From positions 248,001-312,000 of the forward strand of contig JAPEIS010000008.1 of NCBI GenBank assembly GCA_029531795.1: a stretch of 64,000 bases of DNA. The letters are read 5' to 3'. A model generated the notes under the pieces. That model worked only from the letters and a program-made list of their open reading frames with translations. It was not told where the DNA came from and searched no databases. Origin of the DNA: Sclerotinia nivalis (Eukaryota; Ascomycota; Leotiomycetes; Helotiales; Sclerotiniaceae). A program made the position numbers and the translations under genes. Positions 10,054-22,699 of the stretch are shown here, piece by piece; positions within the stretch are counted from its first letter, which is position 1; the number at the start of each line of letters is the position of its first letter.

Positions 10054-11924
10054 TTATGCTTTCTTATCCTTCGCCATGTTCGCAGCAACCTTCATTTCCT
10101 CTTCGGAGGGCATATTGACGATCATGAGATACAACACATCCTACAAACACATGAGTATACCGGTAATATGATATTACTTCTCACCGAGGAAAATCGACTT
10201 ACCTCGTGAAGCTTCCTCTTTGCAGTCCTTAAAATTCCCATCCTCTGAGATTTGGGATTTTTATCCTTCGGCAAACCTTTTCTTTCCCGCCTTCTTTCTT
10301 TCCTGGCAGCTCGCCCTAGATGACCACCAGACAATACTCCAATGATTCCACCTTGGTTGACTGGGTGAGAGGGATCGGCCCAGCTTGATGAAGGTATTTG
10401 AGGTTCGCCGGCGTTTGTTGTTAACGTCGTTGAAGGATTTTCGTATGCCTGTTAAATAAAGTTAGACACTCTTTTCATACATATGCAATGGAATAAAACG
10501 TAAAACTATCTTGAGATGAAAATGACGCAAAAACATACAAACTTTGTTGTGCTCCTCTTGTCCCTCCATTCTCCAAACCACACTCCTGCTTTCTTCATAG
10601 CATTCTCTTTTTGTTCATCACTTGCTTTTTCCAGCAATGGAAAGATTAGTTCCGCGCTTTCCGGCATTTGCGACTGCCCGATTGTTTTACCGCTGGTAGA
10701 GTGAAGGCCACTGCGACCTTGAACCTCACGTGAAGCAACAGATGTAACTATCTTGGTGTTCATATCAACAGTAGAGACAAGCGGTTGAGAATTCGAAGAG
10801 CGAGCTGGTTTCCAAGTCATAAGCATAGCATAAAGTCCGTGTGGTTTGAATAGTTTCTCATTCATCCCCTGGAGGTATTTGTTTTGTCTAGGGGGTAGAA
10901 TTAGATTCATACCTCCCAGCTTGACGATCAATGGATCAGACAGGACGTACTCTTTAGACATATATGCCCTTCTACCAAACTCAATACTGGTATGCACTGC
11001 AAATGCAGCAGCATGAACAATAATGCTCGGAGCTACAGCAATTCCTTCAGCCATCACACTTGCAGCCACGGCCAAATTGACTACATGAAAATATGGTGAT
11101 GCCTTGATAATTTGTTAGAGATCATATTATCACATTATGGGTCGCCAGACGAGCCGTACCTTGATAGAAGCCTCGAATCCTACCAGAAAATCCATGAAAG
11201 TGTCTTGATCAATGCCACAATCCATCAAGACAGGAGCATAAGCTCTCACGAATCCTCGATGTTTGGATCCTGGTCTTCGTTCTGGAATAATAACTGGGAC
11301 AGGCAACCCTTGCTTTATGTTTCGCCGAGTTGACGAAGATGAATCAGGATGTTGTTTAGTGAAGTCTCCGAGTATTTGCTTTACACTCTCAGGTTCATAC
11401 ACCACTTCCTGATCATATGGAGACAGCTCGGCTTGTGTATCGTCTCTAATCCAATCGCCTTCGTCATCTTCATCGTAACTTTCGTATCCATGAGCATTGG
11501 AGACAGTTTCATCGCTATCAGACGGAGCAGCTGAAGCATCTGGAGTTTTCTCTTTCTGGTCGCTCGCTTTTACGGTCTCTCCTAGATTGACTTTCTTTTC
11601 TTTGTATGAGGCGTATGCATCGGTACCAAATCCAATGATCCCACTAACAGCATCTCTTAGGGGGCGTCGACTCATGGCTCCGTTAATACCCTGTTCAATC
11701 GCAATTTTAGTAGATGTCGGCAGTGTAATCGTCTTTGGAATAACCAAAGCATAAAGGTCACAATAAAGAACACAACTACCACGACGATCGGGGGAGTTCT
11801 CTATTTTTATACCCCGCATTCCTCGCGTTTCTATCTCTACGGTAGATTGATGGAAGCGGAGAGGAATGTACCTTTGTGGCTTCATATCTAGCTTGAACTT
11901 ATCAAGCTCTAAGTAGGGCCTCAT
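10054..11924 (-). CDS. Conserved fungal hypothetical protein, 553 aa
   Basis: Four exons: 11924-11160, 11102-10539, 10448-10203 and 10140-10054. Introns are 57, 90 and 62 bp. Seen: an N-terminal half with a strongly acidic linker (YESYDEDDEGDWIRDD); a central conserved block GFVRAYAPVLMDCGIDQDTF followed by SPYFHVVN and an Ala/Val-rich helical stretch (AAASVMAEGIAVAPSIIVHA); a block ending LPPRQNKYLQGMN; a basic segment GRAARKERRRERKGLPKD; and a short acidic/basic tail. The architecture resembles a family of large uncharacterised ascomycete proteins, often annotated only as hypothetical, in which the GFVRAYAP...CGI block is the conserved core. The hydrophobic stretch may associate with a membrane. 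I cannot assign a function. All joins keep frame, so the gene looks intact. Confidence 0.82.
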
Positions 11925-12535
11925 TCAATATTCACATTTCAATAGAAAACGAATAGTTCCTTCTCATTCTTCCCTTTGGCCTTGTTGATATAACATAATG
12001 TCTAGAAGCATATTCGAGTATTTCATGCAATTGCACTTAAAGTACCACTGGCCATGGGCATTTAAGGGAACAGAAAATCATTGAGCCCAACATTTGTGCG
12101 GCTCTCATGACAACCCCATTCAGAGTTTTTTTTTTCAATTCAATCATACTTGAATTCTGCAGGAAATTGAAATGTATCGTCGGGGGTGTAAATCTAGAAT
12201 ACCGCTAGTAGCGGTGGTATAATAGTGATACAAAGAAAGTATTGTAACTTCAAATCTATGCGACGTAGACCTGAAATACCTATAGAAATATTCTCACCGC
12301 CTAAGTGATTCTGCCGTTATTATTTTTGTTGAAAGGCGGTGAACCAATGACTTCTTCCCCTCATCTCTCATCCAAGCTCAACGTCCATTTAGACTTTATT
12401 ATTGACTTCACTTCAACTCATGATGAGAATCATTTATTCTTCTCTGATTCCTGGATTCTCTCAATTGAGACAATCATTTGTATAATACAGAGAGAGATGG
12501 GTTCCTTTTACCGTATCCTTTTCCTGGTCAAGCAT
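11925..12535. other. Intergenic
   Basis: Upstream of the 553-aa protein gene and downstream of the methyltransferase. A T-run lies at about 12126-12135 and a small hairpin (ACCGCT-AGT-AGCGGT) near 12200. No gene seen. Confidence 0.45.
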
Positions 12536-13985
12536 TTATTTGGCAACGACAACCTGGACGCTGTCTCTCAAAGACTCGGTATAAGTGTATGTCTTTACGA
12601 TTTTCAAACTAGCTGAGTCTACAACCTTCTCCCATTGATTTTGAGTGCGTTCCATGGCAGATAAAGCTGTCATCATCGTAAAATCGATGTTCATGGCTTG
12701 GAAATTGGTGCCTGTGTTTGGGAGAACCATTTCATCAATCAAGATGGCAGAATCTGGGCCCATTGCCTCGCGGAGATGAGTCAAAATGATCTTGCACTTG
12801 TCATCTGGCCAGTCGTGCAAAATCTATATTGCAATAAGGTTAGTCATCCTGCCTCAACTTCTTTCAAACAAAGTACGACACTTACGTTACGCATGTAGTA
12901 AAACTTGGCATCTATCGCAAGTTAGTATGCTCCAATTGAGGATATGGTTGCGTTAGGGTGCACGTACTTTTAATTTGTTGGGGCGTGAAGAAATCTTGTG
13001 GTAAAGCTTTGACGCCGTCGATGGATAAAGCGTGCTCCAAGGTTACTGGTAGATCCTGAAGAATGACTTCACCCTGAAGTGAAGGGAATCTAGTCTTAAG
13101 CTCCAAGCATTTGTGGCCGATCCCACCACCGACGTCAACAAACATCACACGGGTTGGATCAAGGTCTTTAACATATTCCTCGAGTGGAAACAAGTCCAAC
13201 CAGACATCCATTCCTTCTCGCTGAGCAGTCATCCACTCCATGAAAAAAACAAGCTTCTCTGGATTCTTCTGGAACCATTCAAACAATGGGAGATCTGTGC
13301 GATGCCCCATATGAAATGGTGTGTATGATGCATCAGCAGGATTCTTGTAGTTGGTAGCCTTGAAAAATTCTGGCAAGGCCTGATATCCTGGGCCGACGCT
13401 ATCGAAGCTGGAGGTGGATCGTTTTAGTGTTTGTGTCTTTGGTTGGACTCAATTACTTACGTATGGTTCATTCCAGCTTTGAGGCCAGGTCTGGCAAGTG
13501 CCTTGGTGACATTGTCTGCAATAAATGTCTCTTCTCCAACCTCTGTTATGATATCTGTTGAAGCTAGAAATCTCAGAATCCGACCTACTGCTGTTAGAGC
13601 TTGTTGTTGAGTTATTTTGAATGGGTCAAATCATACTCAAAAGTAGAGGGTCACATTTAGTCTTCTCTGCTAATTCCGTTGTAGTCATGAGACCACCATT
13701 ATCAGCAAGAATCTTGAAGATGTCGAGATCATTGCCTACACGACAAAGTGCGGGTTGAATCGCCTTCACAAGGAAAATATCAGCAAGTGGCGGTCTTAAA
13801 AACTTACATGAATCATGGGTACTCACGAGGTATAGGAGACGTTGAATACTTTCACCAGAGGTCTCGAGAGACACAGCTGTTTTTCGGAGCTGATTAATCA
13901 AGTTCTTGCGTGTGGATTCATCAGCAGTCTTGGCCGACTCCATGATTCTGGCAAGGGCGAGTTCAAGATCTCCGATAGAGCCCAT
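12536..13985 (-). CDS. O-methyltransferase, COMT type (sterigmatocystin/aflatoxin OMT-like)
   Basis: Six exons: 13985-13827, 13763-13637, 13584-13461, 13407-12968, 12911-12886 and 12823-12536 (387 aa). An N-terminal winged-helix dimerisation region ([17 protein letters not shown], then a LLSRILRFLA helix) precedes the SAM-binding loop VDVGGGIG near residue 228 and its downstream acidic residue in VILQDLP. The catalytic His lies in the NILHDWPDD motif near residue 295. The C-terminal block has [18 protein letters not shown]. All signatures of plant/fungal small-molecule O-methyltransferases are present, and the likely substrate is a phenolic or polyketide hydroxyl. Intron 1 (63 bp, 13764-13826) has no in-frame stop. 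The adjacent PKS relic at 15.8-17.5 kb suggests it once methylated that product; this is inference. Confidence 0.92.
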
Positions 13986-15829
13986 CTTGTTATTCTAGTT
14001 CAAATGGGATGTCACGTTGATAATGGGGCTTCGAAAGTAGTAAGAATTGTGCTTGGAAAGGAAGTACTCCAAGCTCAGTAGATGTTTTAGATACAGACTT
14101 ATATACATGTAAATGGCTGGTAGTTGTGACAGAGATATTGGTTCGGATTAGCAATCTCGTACCTCTATCGAATAAGCAACACAAGCTTCGACGTTGACTA
14201 TCCTTTGATGAGCCTCGTAAATCCACCATTTTTTATCCAATCGGCCATGCATCGTCTTGTTTTTGGTATAACACGTGATACACGCTAGCACATCATCATC
14301 ATCTCTTCAAGCTGTACCATAGAATATTAGCTACACTTAATAATACATGCTTGATTCCCCTTCGAACAGTTTTATCCACTTTTTGAACTCCACAAACTTG
14401 CCAAGCCCGCCGTACTCTCAGGCCAGCATTGCATTCGTTGCACGTAGGCCTATTCCATTATGTTGTTTGAGTCTTTGCCTGTCTATATCGAATCTGGCAA
14501 GGTCTGTTATCACGCCGCATGACAGCACACGCCCCTGCGCTCAGATCAATCGCGAATTCACAATGAATAGTTTCGAGGTACTACGTTATTGTTATCAAAA
14601 CCTCCAGAAGAACCCATTTCTGAAAACCCATATTACAACAGCCTCCGTACGGACTTTGAATATTTTTGAAATTTCCGTCTGTATTTGATTAATCACATGT
14701 CTTGGCGGCAAAATGATGATAAGCAAGTTTTCCTCGATTTCAGTGTTTGTTCTAGAATTTGGGAGCGTGGGGTATCAGTGCCCCAGCCCACCAGGGCCCA
14801 GGGCTGGGGCAAGAAGCCAATTGAAATCGCCCGTCGTCCCCTGTTAACTTTCTAAGGTTTTAACCTTACCCTGTACATCGAATTAAGCACGCTTAACCAT
14901 GAAGTTGGGACCTAGGGTGTCAATTTTGCTTCTTCGAATCCAATAACATAGAACTACCTTCTCGTGAGAAAACCTACGGAGTAGAAGCGTTACAGTAAAT
15001 GAATGGTGGGAAATTATATAGGATGCATGTCAGCTTATTTTGTTGGAAAAATAACATCCAATAGGGAAGTTGATGCCCTTGTCATCTTGATGATTTAGAT
15101 CTAGACTCCTTCAGGATTTCTTCTTCAAACATTTACCAATGAGAAACCATCGGAGATCCTTCCACAGCGGCGCTTTATGTTTAAATAGACTTTCAAACTT
15201 TGGAATCGTCTGGGTAATTCAAAGCACATTGGAAAGTTGCAATCGACTGTTTAACCCTCAACCCTTCTGACAATGACACTCTATTATGTGACAAAGATAT
15301 CTGCCGACAAAAAGTTGAAAAGAGCAGTTATTGTTCTCAGAGACACGCACTGGGGTGATACGTCGTAGAACTTTATGTCAATCCACCTCACGAATCTTAT
15401 GCCCTATCCATAGATGCGGTCAGCCCGACATGGCACTTGCAATAGGCCTTAAGCAAGCATTTTTAAGCACTACTGATCAATTGGTATCTTCAGGATGAAA
15501 GGTATCGCTTGCGAAATAATATGATAACAGGGCAACAGTGCCACGGCGCGCTCCTACGTTGAAGGAAATAAACATAACTGTCTGTGGCCGGAATGATGGG
15601 TACTCTTTTTCTCTTTGCAAAATCCACTTTCGGCTTCATGGCTTAAAAGGGTGGGATATCTCTGTTCGGCAAGTACTCCGTATCGATGTTGCCCGAAATC
15701 TCAGGAATGTTACCAGCTGATCCTTTCTGGACAATATCCTCAGTAGTGATATTCTCAGCACGTATGGTCCATCGAATATCATCAGGTCTTTACCATCCTG
15801 CGCCCCGTTTCTGCAAATATCGTTCTAGG
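13986..15829. other. Intergenic, possible decayed sequence
   Basis: Promoter of the methyltransferase (CACGTG at about 14273, ATC repeats near 14296), then 1.5 kb without a defensible gene. If the PKS relic once extended upstream, KS and AT remains should be here, but I could not recognise any of their motifs in translation. Confidence 0.4.
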
Positions 15830-17465
15830 CGCGGGGTTTCGAGTGAACGTACCGGAGCGAAGATATCCAGAATAAATCACCGGCTATACAGTTCTCGGAC
15901 AGTCCCCGTGTCCAGCACCTCTATACATGGAACTCGCATCCTCGGCTCTCCTAATTCATGGAAATTGCAAACTACACCAGGCTACAATCATACTTCCCCT
16001 AATCCAAGATCTTAGATTCAAAGCTCCATTAGGTAAAGCACTAGATAAATCCGTCGCTTTGACTCTTAAAGCGGAAGGGGATCATGGGTCTTTGAATTTT
16101 CAAGCCAGACTCCGTTGATTAAGAGGTACATCCCCCAGCCGGTGGTGCATGCTAGTGGCAGAATATTATTGAGAGATTGTTTCCTGGCGAGTACTTCACG
16201 GACGGAGAGATTGATACCACAGATTGAACACCTATAGAAGATGAAGGGTACAAATCTATTGATACCACTAAAGAAAATTCCGAGGAAGAAGATAACGAGG
16301 AAACCCGCGTCAGTAGATCCCAATGTTAAGAATCTCGCACTTGACGAATTTCAAACTTTTGGAGAGCTTTGCATTGCTGTCTTTGGAAAAGAAAGAAAAT
16401 CGGCCAAGCCTGATGTAACGAAACTGGCTGCTCATGCCTAGGTCCTAACTTCTAGTCTCAAGGAGGTTGAGGATCATTTTGTGGTAAAAACATCTACGCC
16501 GAGAACTCGATGTTGGAAGAACCATCCTTTCTGACAGGAACGCAGTTCGTATTTGATAAAGTTCGTCGTGGATTCGGTGAGTTAGCGGAGAAGCCGGTTT
16601 TCGGCAGTTTTTGGGACAATGTATACCCTATGCAAAAGAACTCGTCCTGAAGACGTTGACTTGATCAAAGGGGGTGTAAGTGTATTTTTTGCGAACCAAT
16701 GTTTCCACCGATATTACTCCATCTTCAAGATTATATAAGGAGATCTCGGCTAAACTACCGTTCTTTCATCTCGAACATTGTGCTCGGATGGTCTACCGGT
16801 GGTACACTTGCCATGTCCAGTGCCTTCACATCCCTTGAAAAAGGGTGTTCAAGCACCTGAAGCCCTTTTGGCATTTTACTGCTCCAAGAATTATGAAGAT
16901 AAATGCAAAATCATTTTTTTTTTCACCCATTTCCCAATTTTATGCATTGGTACTCTAACCTTCTTTACTACGGTGGAAAACTCACATTTTCCAAAATTGT
17001 CCATCTCTGACCCTTCCACCCCTTACAATCTTCTCCAGCCCACTCTGATGACAAGCTATACACCAACAACTAGCACTGGTGCTTCAACCCAGTTTTTTCT
17101 CCACAAGATTCTCGCACCCGCTTCATCTTGCACATGAATTGGCTTGCCCAAACGCTCCTCATCCTAATTAACGACTTCCCTTCTCTCTCCATACTCGAAA
17201 CCTCCACTTCCGCAGGTACCTACTCTCTTCTCCCCTCCTGCGAATCATCCAAATATTCCCCTACTCCCACATTCTTTCATCCCACTACTTTACCCCCACA
17301 TTGCTCATCCACGATACCGAAGATTATACGATCCCGTGGATGGCAAAAAAGTCAGGAAACATATGAAGCATTGAGGTAGCGGGGTTTTGAGCCAGGTACT
17401 GAGGTTTTTGGAGGGGAAGGGACATATTTTGGATTTGGTGAGGGATCAGGATGATGGAGAGGGGA
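15830..17465 (+). pseudogene. Relic of a non-reducing polyketide synthase (PT-ACP-linker-hydrolase pieces)
   Basis: Ordered remains of one gene appear across shifting frames. (1) Start of a PT/DH-type domain near 15835-16100: VLGQSPCPAPLYMELASSAL, then LRFKAPLGKALDKSVALTLK; after a frame change near 16080, WVFEFSSQTP and HASGRILL. (2) An ACP-like stretch (ELCIAVFGKE, then SSLKEVEDHFVVK) near 16350-16490, with a stop where the DSL serine region should be. (3) The linker found before the C-methyltransferase in AusA-type synthases: FVFDKVRRGFGELAEK and FWDNVYPMQ (16545-16640). (4) C-terminal alpha/beta-hydrolase pieces: VLGWSTGGTLAM (about 16780), APEALLAFYC, RFILHMNWLAQTLLILIN (about 17120), and SQETYEALR near 17352. 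The roughly 400-residue methyltransferase between (3) and (4) is missing, and frames change at A- or T-runs. It cannot be functional. Confidence 0.78.
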
Positions 17466-20400
17466 ATGGAGTTTTGAGGAGGGTAGAGCGGGGATGGAAG
17501 TAGGGATGGTAGGGTGTGTTAGGTTAGGGGAGTTCCTGTTTGGTGCTGGTGCTAAATAGGACGGGATCGGACGGAATAGATTGAACTGCGGGGGACTTTC
17601 ATTTGTTTTTGTCATGTATATAACCTTAACATAGGTTTAATACTGGCCGCAGGCGGTTTAAGTTTCGAATTGACTTGGCCGCTCATTTGCCCTTATTCTG
17701 GTTGGCTAATTAAGCTCTGCCTAGTTCGCATCATTCCCATTTTTAATGAGCAAGCGCTCCTTTGAACTTCTTTGCAACCGGGGTACTTGATCTTTACGGG
17801 GTGGCTCCCTACCCCTTCAAGGTAGAGCAGGGTGGTATACCCAATCCTTAGCCCAACCCTGCTATAATTGAAACGAGAAGAATGATGCCACGATTAGTGG
17901 ATAGCATTTATCCATCCTTTAAGGAGTTATCGTTCATGTATACATAGTGATATGCCTTTGCATTTGTTATATGGTACAATTATTCTTTGAAAAATTGTTC
18001 TGGAAAGAATTTCGGTCTTAAGACGTTGTGCGTGCTGCCTCAAAGGAGAAACTTGTGGTTGTTTTGATAATGCTGGTTTGTATTGATGTTACTAGTGGTG
18101 GTATAACATTCCGCAACGAAAATCGCAAATATGTGTTGGGACTGTAAGTCCGTAAAAGAGTTGGCATGCGCAACAGTATTAACATGGAAGGGCTCGAGTT
18201 GCCCATCATTTGGATGTACGATGTTCTTTAGACGGGTCGTGATCAGTTGTTTCCAACTTTCCAATACTCCGGATTGCATTTCGACAATCAGAGGCTTTTT
18301 AATGTCTAGATTCAAGTGGAACACTCAAATCATTTAAAAAGTTTATTTCGTTTTGAATACCTAATTATTTTAAAACATTGAAAGCTCACTAACGAGTCCG
18401 CTATGTATTCCGGAACATCGAATAACCTGGTTGTTATCGGGGTAGCAATGGCAATATCCTTGACATGTGAATCTACAGTAACGGAAGTTGAACCCATTCC
18501 ATGAGACCAAAAGGTTGGGGTTGATACTCCAAAATAGCCGGAGTAAAGTGGCCCCTATATAAATATGCAAAATCTTATTGTAAACGTGTTTTGCTGCTAG
18601 ATGTATGCTGAATGACCATTGGCTTTAATATTGAATTGGGAGATGTATTTTAGATACAGTAGTCAAGTCGAGTAAAATAACGACAGCTTGTATACCTAGT
18701 ACAGGATCAAGAACCACAAATGTCAGGAGATAGGAGAGGGGGGAAGAGGAAGAGAGCCTAAAGCGCAAGCATCATGTGATATTCACATGACTAGATTATC
18801 TTCGAATGCAGCTTGTTTCACACCCAATGCTGTAGATCAATTCTGTATAACGATTTTATGCAATGCTAGGGCCGCATCCAACTAAGGAAGAATTAAAAAT
18901 GGAATCGCAATCTAGTAACGGAAAGATTTTCAGAGATGAAGAAGCAGGTACAGGACGGACGTTTTGGATGGAGTTTGTTATTTTGCGTGGGATTGATAAC
19001 CATTGATATTGATAGGTACAATGTTTTCAACATTTGCCGAAGGCTCCATAGTCAGTCGACGATTCGGATATAGTGTCTATTAATTCAATTGATAATATAT
19101 TAAAATTTAGGCCGACGACGACGTCTATCAATCGCCAAGACTGTGTTATCGGGGAGAGATATACCAATTCGAGTATATTCAACCTCGACTAGATAATCTA
19201 GAAAAATGTCTCATTTTCCCTATCTAACCCGGGGGAATTTGTAAACATGATATCAGTATCGACATTATGGAGTAGGTACCCCAGCAGTCCAAAGCGCGGA
19301 GCGTTATCTGTCTGTACACGCCAGCCAGCCTGGTATCAATGCTTGAATAAAATACTCCAGATACGATTGGGGAAAGTGAACGATAATGGTTAAATTTCCT
19401 AGATACCAATATAGATTAAGTTTCATGAAATACTAGGTGTGATATCACAGTATGGTGTGGCTAAAATGTTTGGAAATTCCAAAGCTGTGAATATTCAATG
19501 CGAGGAATCCCGAAAACTTTATTTAGTTATGATGATTGTAAAATGTCCATCTTTTTTTCTCCCCTCTCGTTCTGATCCACAACCGGATTACCTAATCTAG
19601 TAATACGCATCGTGATACAAATAACTCCGCATATAGGGATCCACGATACTGGAGTAAAATAGTAATGCCAACCTTAGAACGGTGTGCTACAGTATGAACA
19701 ACTATTTGGGTGGATATATTTTGCAATTTCCAAGACGTGATGATGAGAGACAAGACTCGGAAGAGGGTACGAGAGAAGAGTCTCCGAAATGCGAGATCAA
19801 CATTCATGAGAAGAAAGATACAAGGGATGGAAAGTTAATGGCGGCGAAAGTTCCCTAATTCGTTCGTTTCTCCTAGTATCTAGGTGCTCCATACTTATCT
19901 CTACAATAGTAAAATTGGCCTCGTAATTGCAGTAATACGGGTGGTTGAAGCTTGATTGGTTGACACGGAAAGATAGACGGACAAATCAAATCCAAGTTGA
20001 ATGGAAAAGCAAGAGCCAACCAATAAAACACATTTTTTGACCGTTTAAAGACTCCACTTATGGATCCCACCGCAATTCCACTGTATGTTACTCCATAAAT
20101 CTTATCAATGGGGTTATCCAGGAATTTCCCAAAGATTGTGTTGCGTCTGTTTCCTACGAAAATTTCGATCGTTCCTTTCCCTCGGCCTCGGACACACCCT
20201 CTAGTGCAAGCGAGAACTCATTTTATCCCGCCTTTAACCCCTTCATTAGCTTCACTTTAAGAGAAGAAGAATGCCAGTTTATCCTCCCAAATCTACTTGG
20301 TATAAGTTATCCGTCGTTTATGATGTACAAGGAGAATCCTTCACGGCACCACCGAGATTTGTCCATTTCAGCCTATCTCTGCGCTTTTACTCTACCATGT

Positions 20401-20903
20401 CTGTTCCTCATGCAAGATGATGCACTTGTCTCCATGTATTCCCACTCTGATTCTGACCCCATCTCCATGCCCACTCGCGCTTACTTACTTTCTTACCTTC
20501 TAAAATCCTGGCAATTACTGGTACATTAAGCCTTTCCCACCAGACTGTAGCCTGCGCACGCAAGTAAGAAGTAAGGTTGATAAGGCAAGCATATCAATCT
20601 TTTCCTACTGTTACGTAAATGGAAGGGTTTAAGTAGTTTGCTAACTTTCGCGCCTGTCTTGAACTAAAGATTTTTGAGCTTTGCCAAGACCAATTAATTC
20701 TGCCATCCATGATCAAGTAGGTATTTGGAACGGCAAACGCTCTATATTTTTTCGCTGCTGATGTTATATATCTAGAGAGTTTCCCATCCTTTTTTGATCA
20801 TTCTCCAGATTTCGGTATTCATTCGTTATTCGAATTGGGACGGATTGGACTTGATAGACATAAAAGTATCAAACGTATTTACGATAAGACTACAAAGATC
20901 AAC
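17466..20903. other. Gene-poor interval
   Basis: 3.4 kb between the PKS relic and the permease. Apart from the minus-strand fragment at about 18040-18565, listed separately, I see only short open frames. The A/T-rich sequence contains a short candidate N-terminus at 18900 (MESQSSNGKIF) that does not extend into a gene. Confidence 0.4.
18040..18565 (-). pseudogene. Unidentified coding fragment
   Basis: Two adjoining minus-strand stretches look like genuine protein. The first (about 18553-18395) reads YFGVSTPTFWSHGMG, then DIAIATPITTRLFDVPEYI. The second (about 18324-18040) reads LNLDIKKPLIVEMQSGVLESWKQ and ends after 94 codons. They are in different frames, separated by stop-rich AT sequence (18315-18390) that could be an intron (GTTAGT donor) or decay. 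No clean start or acceptor joins them, and no family is recognised. Treat as a gene remnant or a mis-splittable small gene. Confidence 0.33.
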
Positions 20904-22699
20904 ATGGCGGACTACAATACTTCATCTGGTGAGATGGTCGACCACAGTGCCAATCAAGGACAATCACATCGGAGAAACGTTGTCGGTATGGAGCAAGGAC
21001 CTGATGCTGATGCACAACTCGCTGCCCAGTTTGGATATCAGCCTGTATTCAAGAGAGAATTTGGATACCTTTCGACTTTCTCCTTTGCCGTCTCTATCAG
21101 TGGATTGTTTGCTACTATCATGACCACTTTCTCCTACCCAATAATGTCTGGTGGATCTGCTGCGGCCGTGTGGTGTTGGGCAATATCTGGTGCTGGTTGC
21201 ATGTGTATCGCTGTGAGTTCAATGACAGCCACAATGTTTTGACCACTTTACTGATTACATATTAGCTTTCTGTTGCTGAGCTGGTCTCTGCGTATCCTAC
21301 ATCCGGCGGTTTATACTTTACAATTTCACGGCTTGCACCGCAAACTTGGGTACCATCTATCAGTTGGGTTACTGGTTGGTTGAATCTTCTTGGACAGGTC
21401 GCTGGTGTTGCCTCATCTCAATATGGTGCATCTCAAATGCTGCTAGCAGCTGTTTCGATCGGAAAAGATTTCAACTACACAATTGATGCAAATACAACAG
21501 TTGGTGTAATGGCAGGTCTTATGGTTCTTACTGGGCTGGTCAATTCTTTATCTACCTATTGGATGGAAAAGATGACAAAGAGCTACGTTATTTTCCATGT
21601 TCTTGTTTTGGTATCGTGCTGCATTGCTCTTCTGGTCAAAACCCCGAACAAACATAATGCCACCTATGTCTTTACCGATGTTGATTCAACCTCCGGTTGG
21701 ACCCCTGTAGGATGGAGCTTCTTGTTCGGTTTCCTTTCCGTTTCCTGGACCATGACCGATTATGATGCTACGGCCCACATTACCGAAGAGTAAGTAATCC
21801 GAACCTTTCTTGAACCATTTGGGCTAATCAATCCATCAGAATTTCCGAGCCAGAGAAAAAGGCACCCTGGGCTATCTCCATGGCCATGCTTTTCACCTAC
21901 CTCGCTGGATTCCTCTTTAACATCGTACTTTGTTTCTGTATGGGTGACCCATCCGAGATTCTTGGCACAACTATTGGCCAACCAGTCGCTCAAATTTTCT
22001 ACAACAGTCTTGGAAAGGCAGGTGGTATTTTCTATACCGTTTGTGGGTTCATTATTCTTGAATTCGTTTGCTTTACTGCTATGGTATGTGATGAATTCTT
22101 TCTTTTTGTCTCTTGCAAAAATGGGCTGACAATCAATCTAGCAATCATTGGCGCGAACAGTTTTCGCTTTCTCTCGTGATAAGCTTGTACCATTTTCCAA
22201 AGTCTGGACAAAAATCTTACCCATTACTGGAACGCCCATTGCAGCTGTCTGGATCTCTGTTGCCCTTTGCATTGCTATCAACCTTATCGGCCTTGGTTCC
22301 TACACTGCTATTTCTGGAGTCTTCAATGTTTGCGCCATCTCTTTAGACTGGAGTTATTGCATTCCAATTGCGTGCAAACTCATGTTTGGCAAGTTCGAGC
22401 CAGGCCCATGGCACATGGGCAAATTCAGTACTGCCGTAAATGCATGGGCTTGTATCTGGACTGTGTTTGTCAGTATCATCTTCATTCTCCCGACCGAGCG
22501 ACCAGTGACTGCCCTCAACATGAACTACGCTATCGCCTTCCTAGGACTGATCCTAGGATTCTCTACCATCTACTGGTATGTTTCCGGCAAGAAGTTCTAC
22601 ACCGGTCCTGTCATCGAGGCCGCCGACGGAGACTCCCTCAGGAATTCGTTAGACCGCGACTCGAGGCAGGAGAAGGTGGAGAACGGAAACAAATCATAA
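20904..22699 (+). CDS. GABA/choline-type amino acid permease (APC superfamily, ACT family)
   Basis: Four exons: 20904-21212, 21266-21789, 21840-22083 and 22142-22699 (544 aa). Introns are 53, 50 and 58 bp. The hydrophilic N-terminus ends in FGYQPVFKREFGYLSTFSFA, the family's usual entry into TM1. Next come VAELVSAYPTSGGLYFTISRL (the conserved TM3 loop), WMTDYDATAHITEE-like TMTDYDATAHITEE before the first splice of that region, and SLARTVFAFSRDKLVPFSK between TM8 and TM9. Twelve TM segments fit a fungal transporter of GABA, choline or other amino compounds at the plasma or vacuolar membrane. The ATG at 20904 (MADYN) is preferred over the upstream in-frame ATG at 20835 because the extra 23 residues are basic and unlike the family. 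The exact substrate cannot be read from sequence. Confidence 0.93.
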
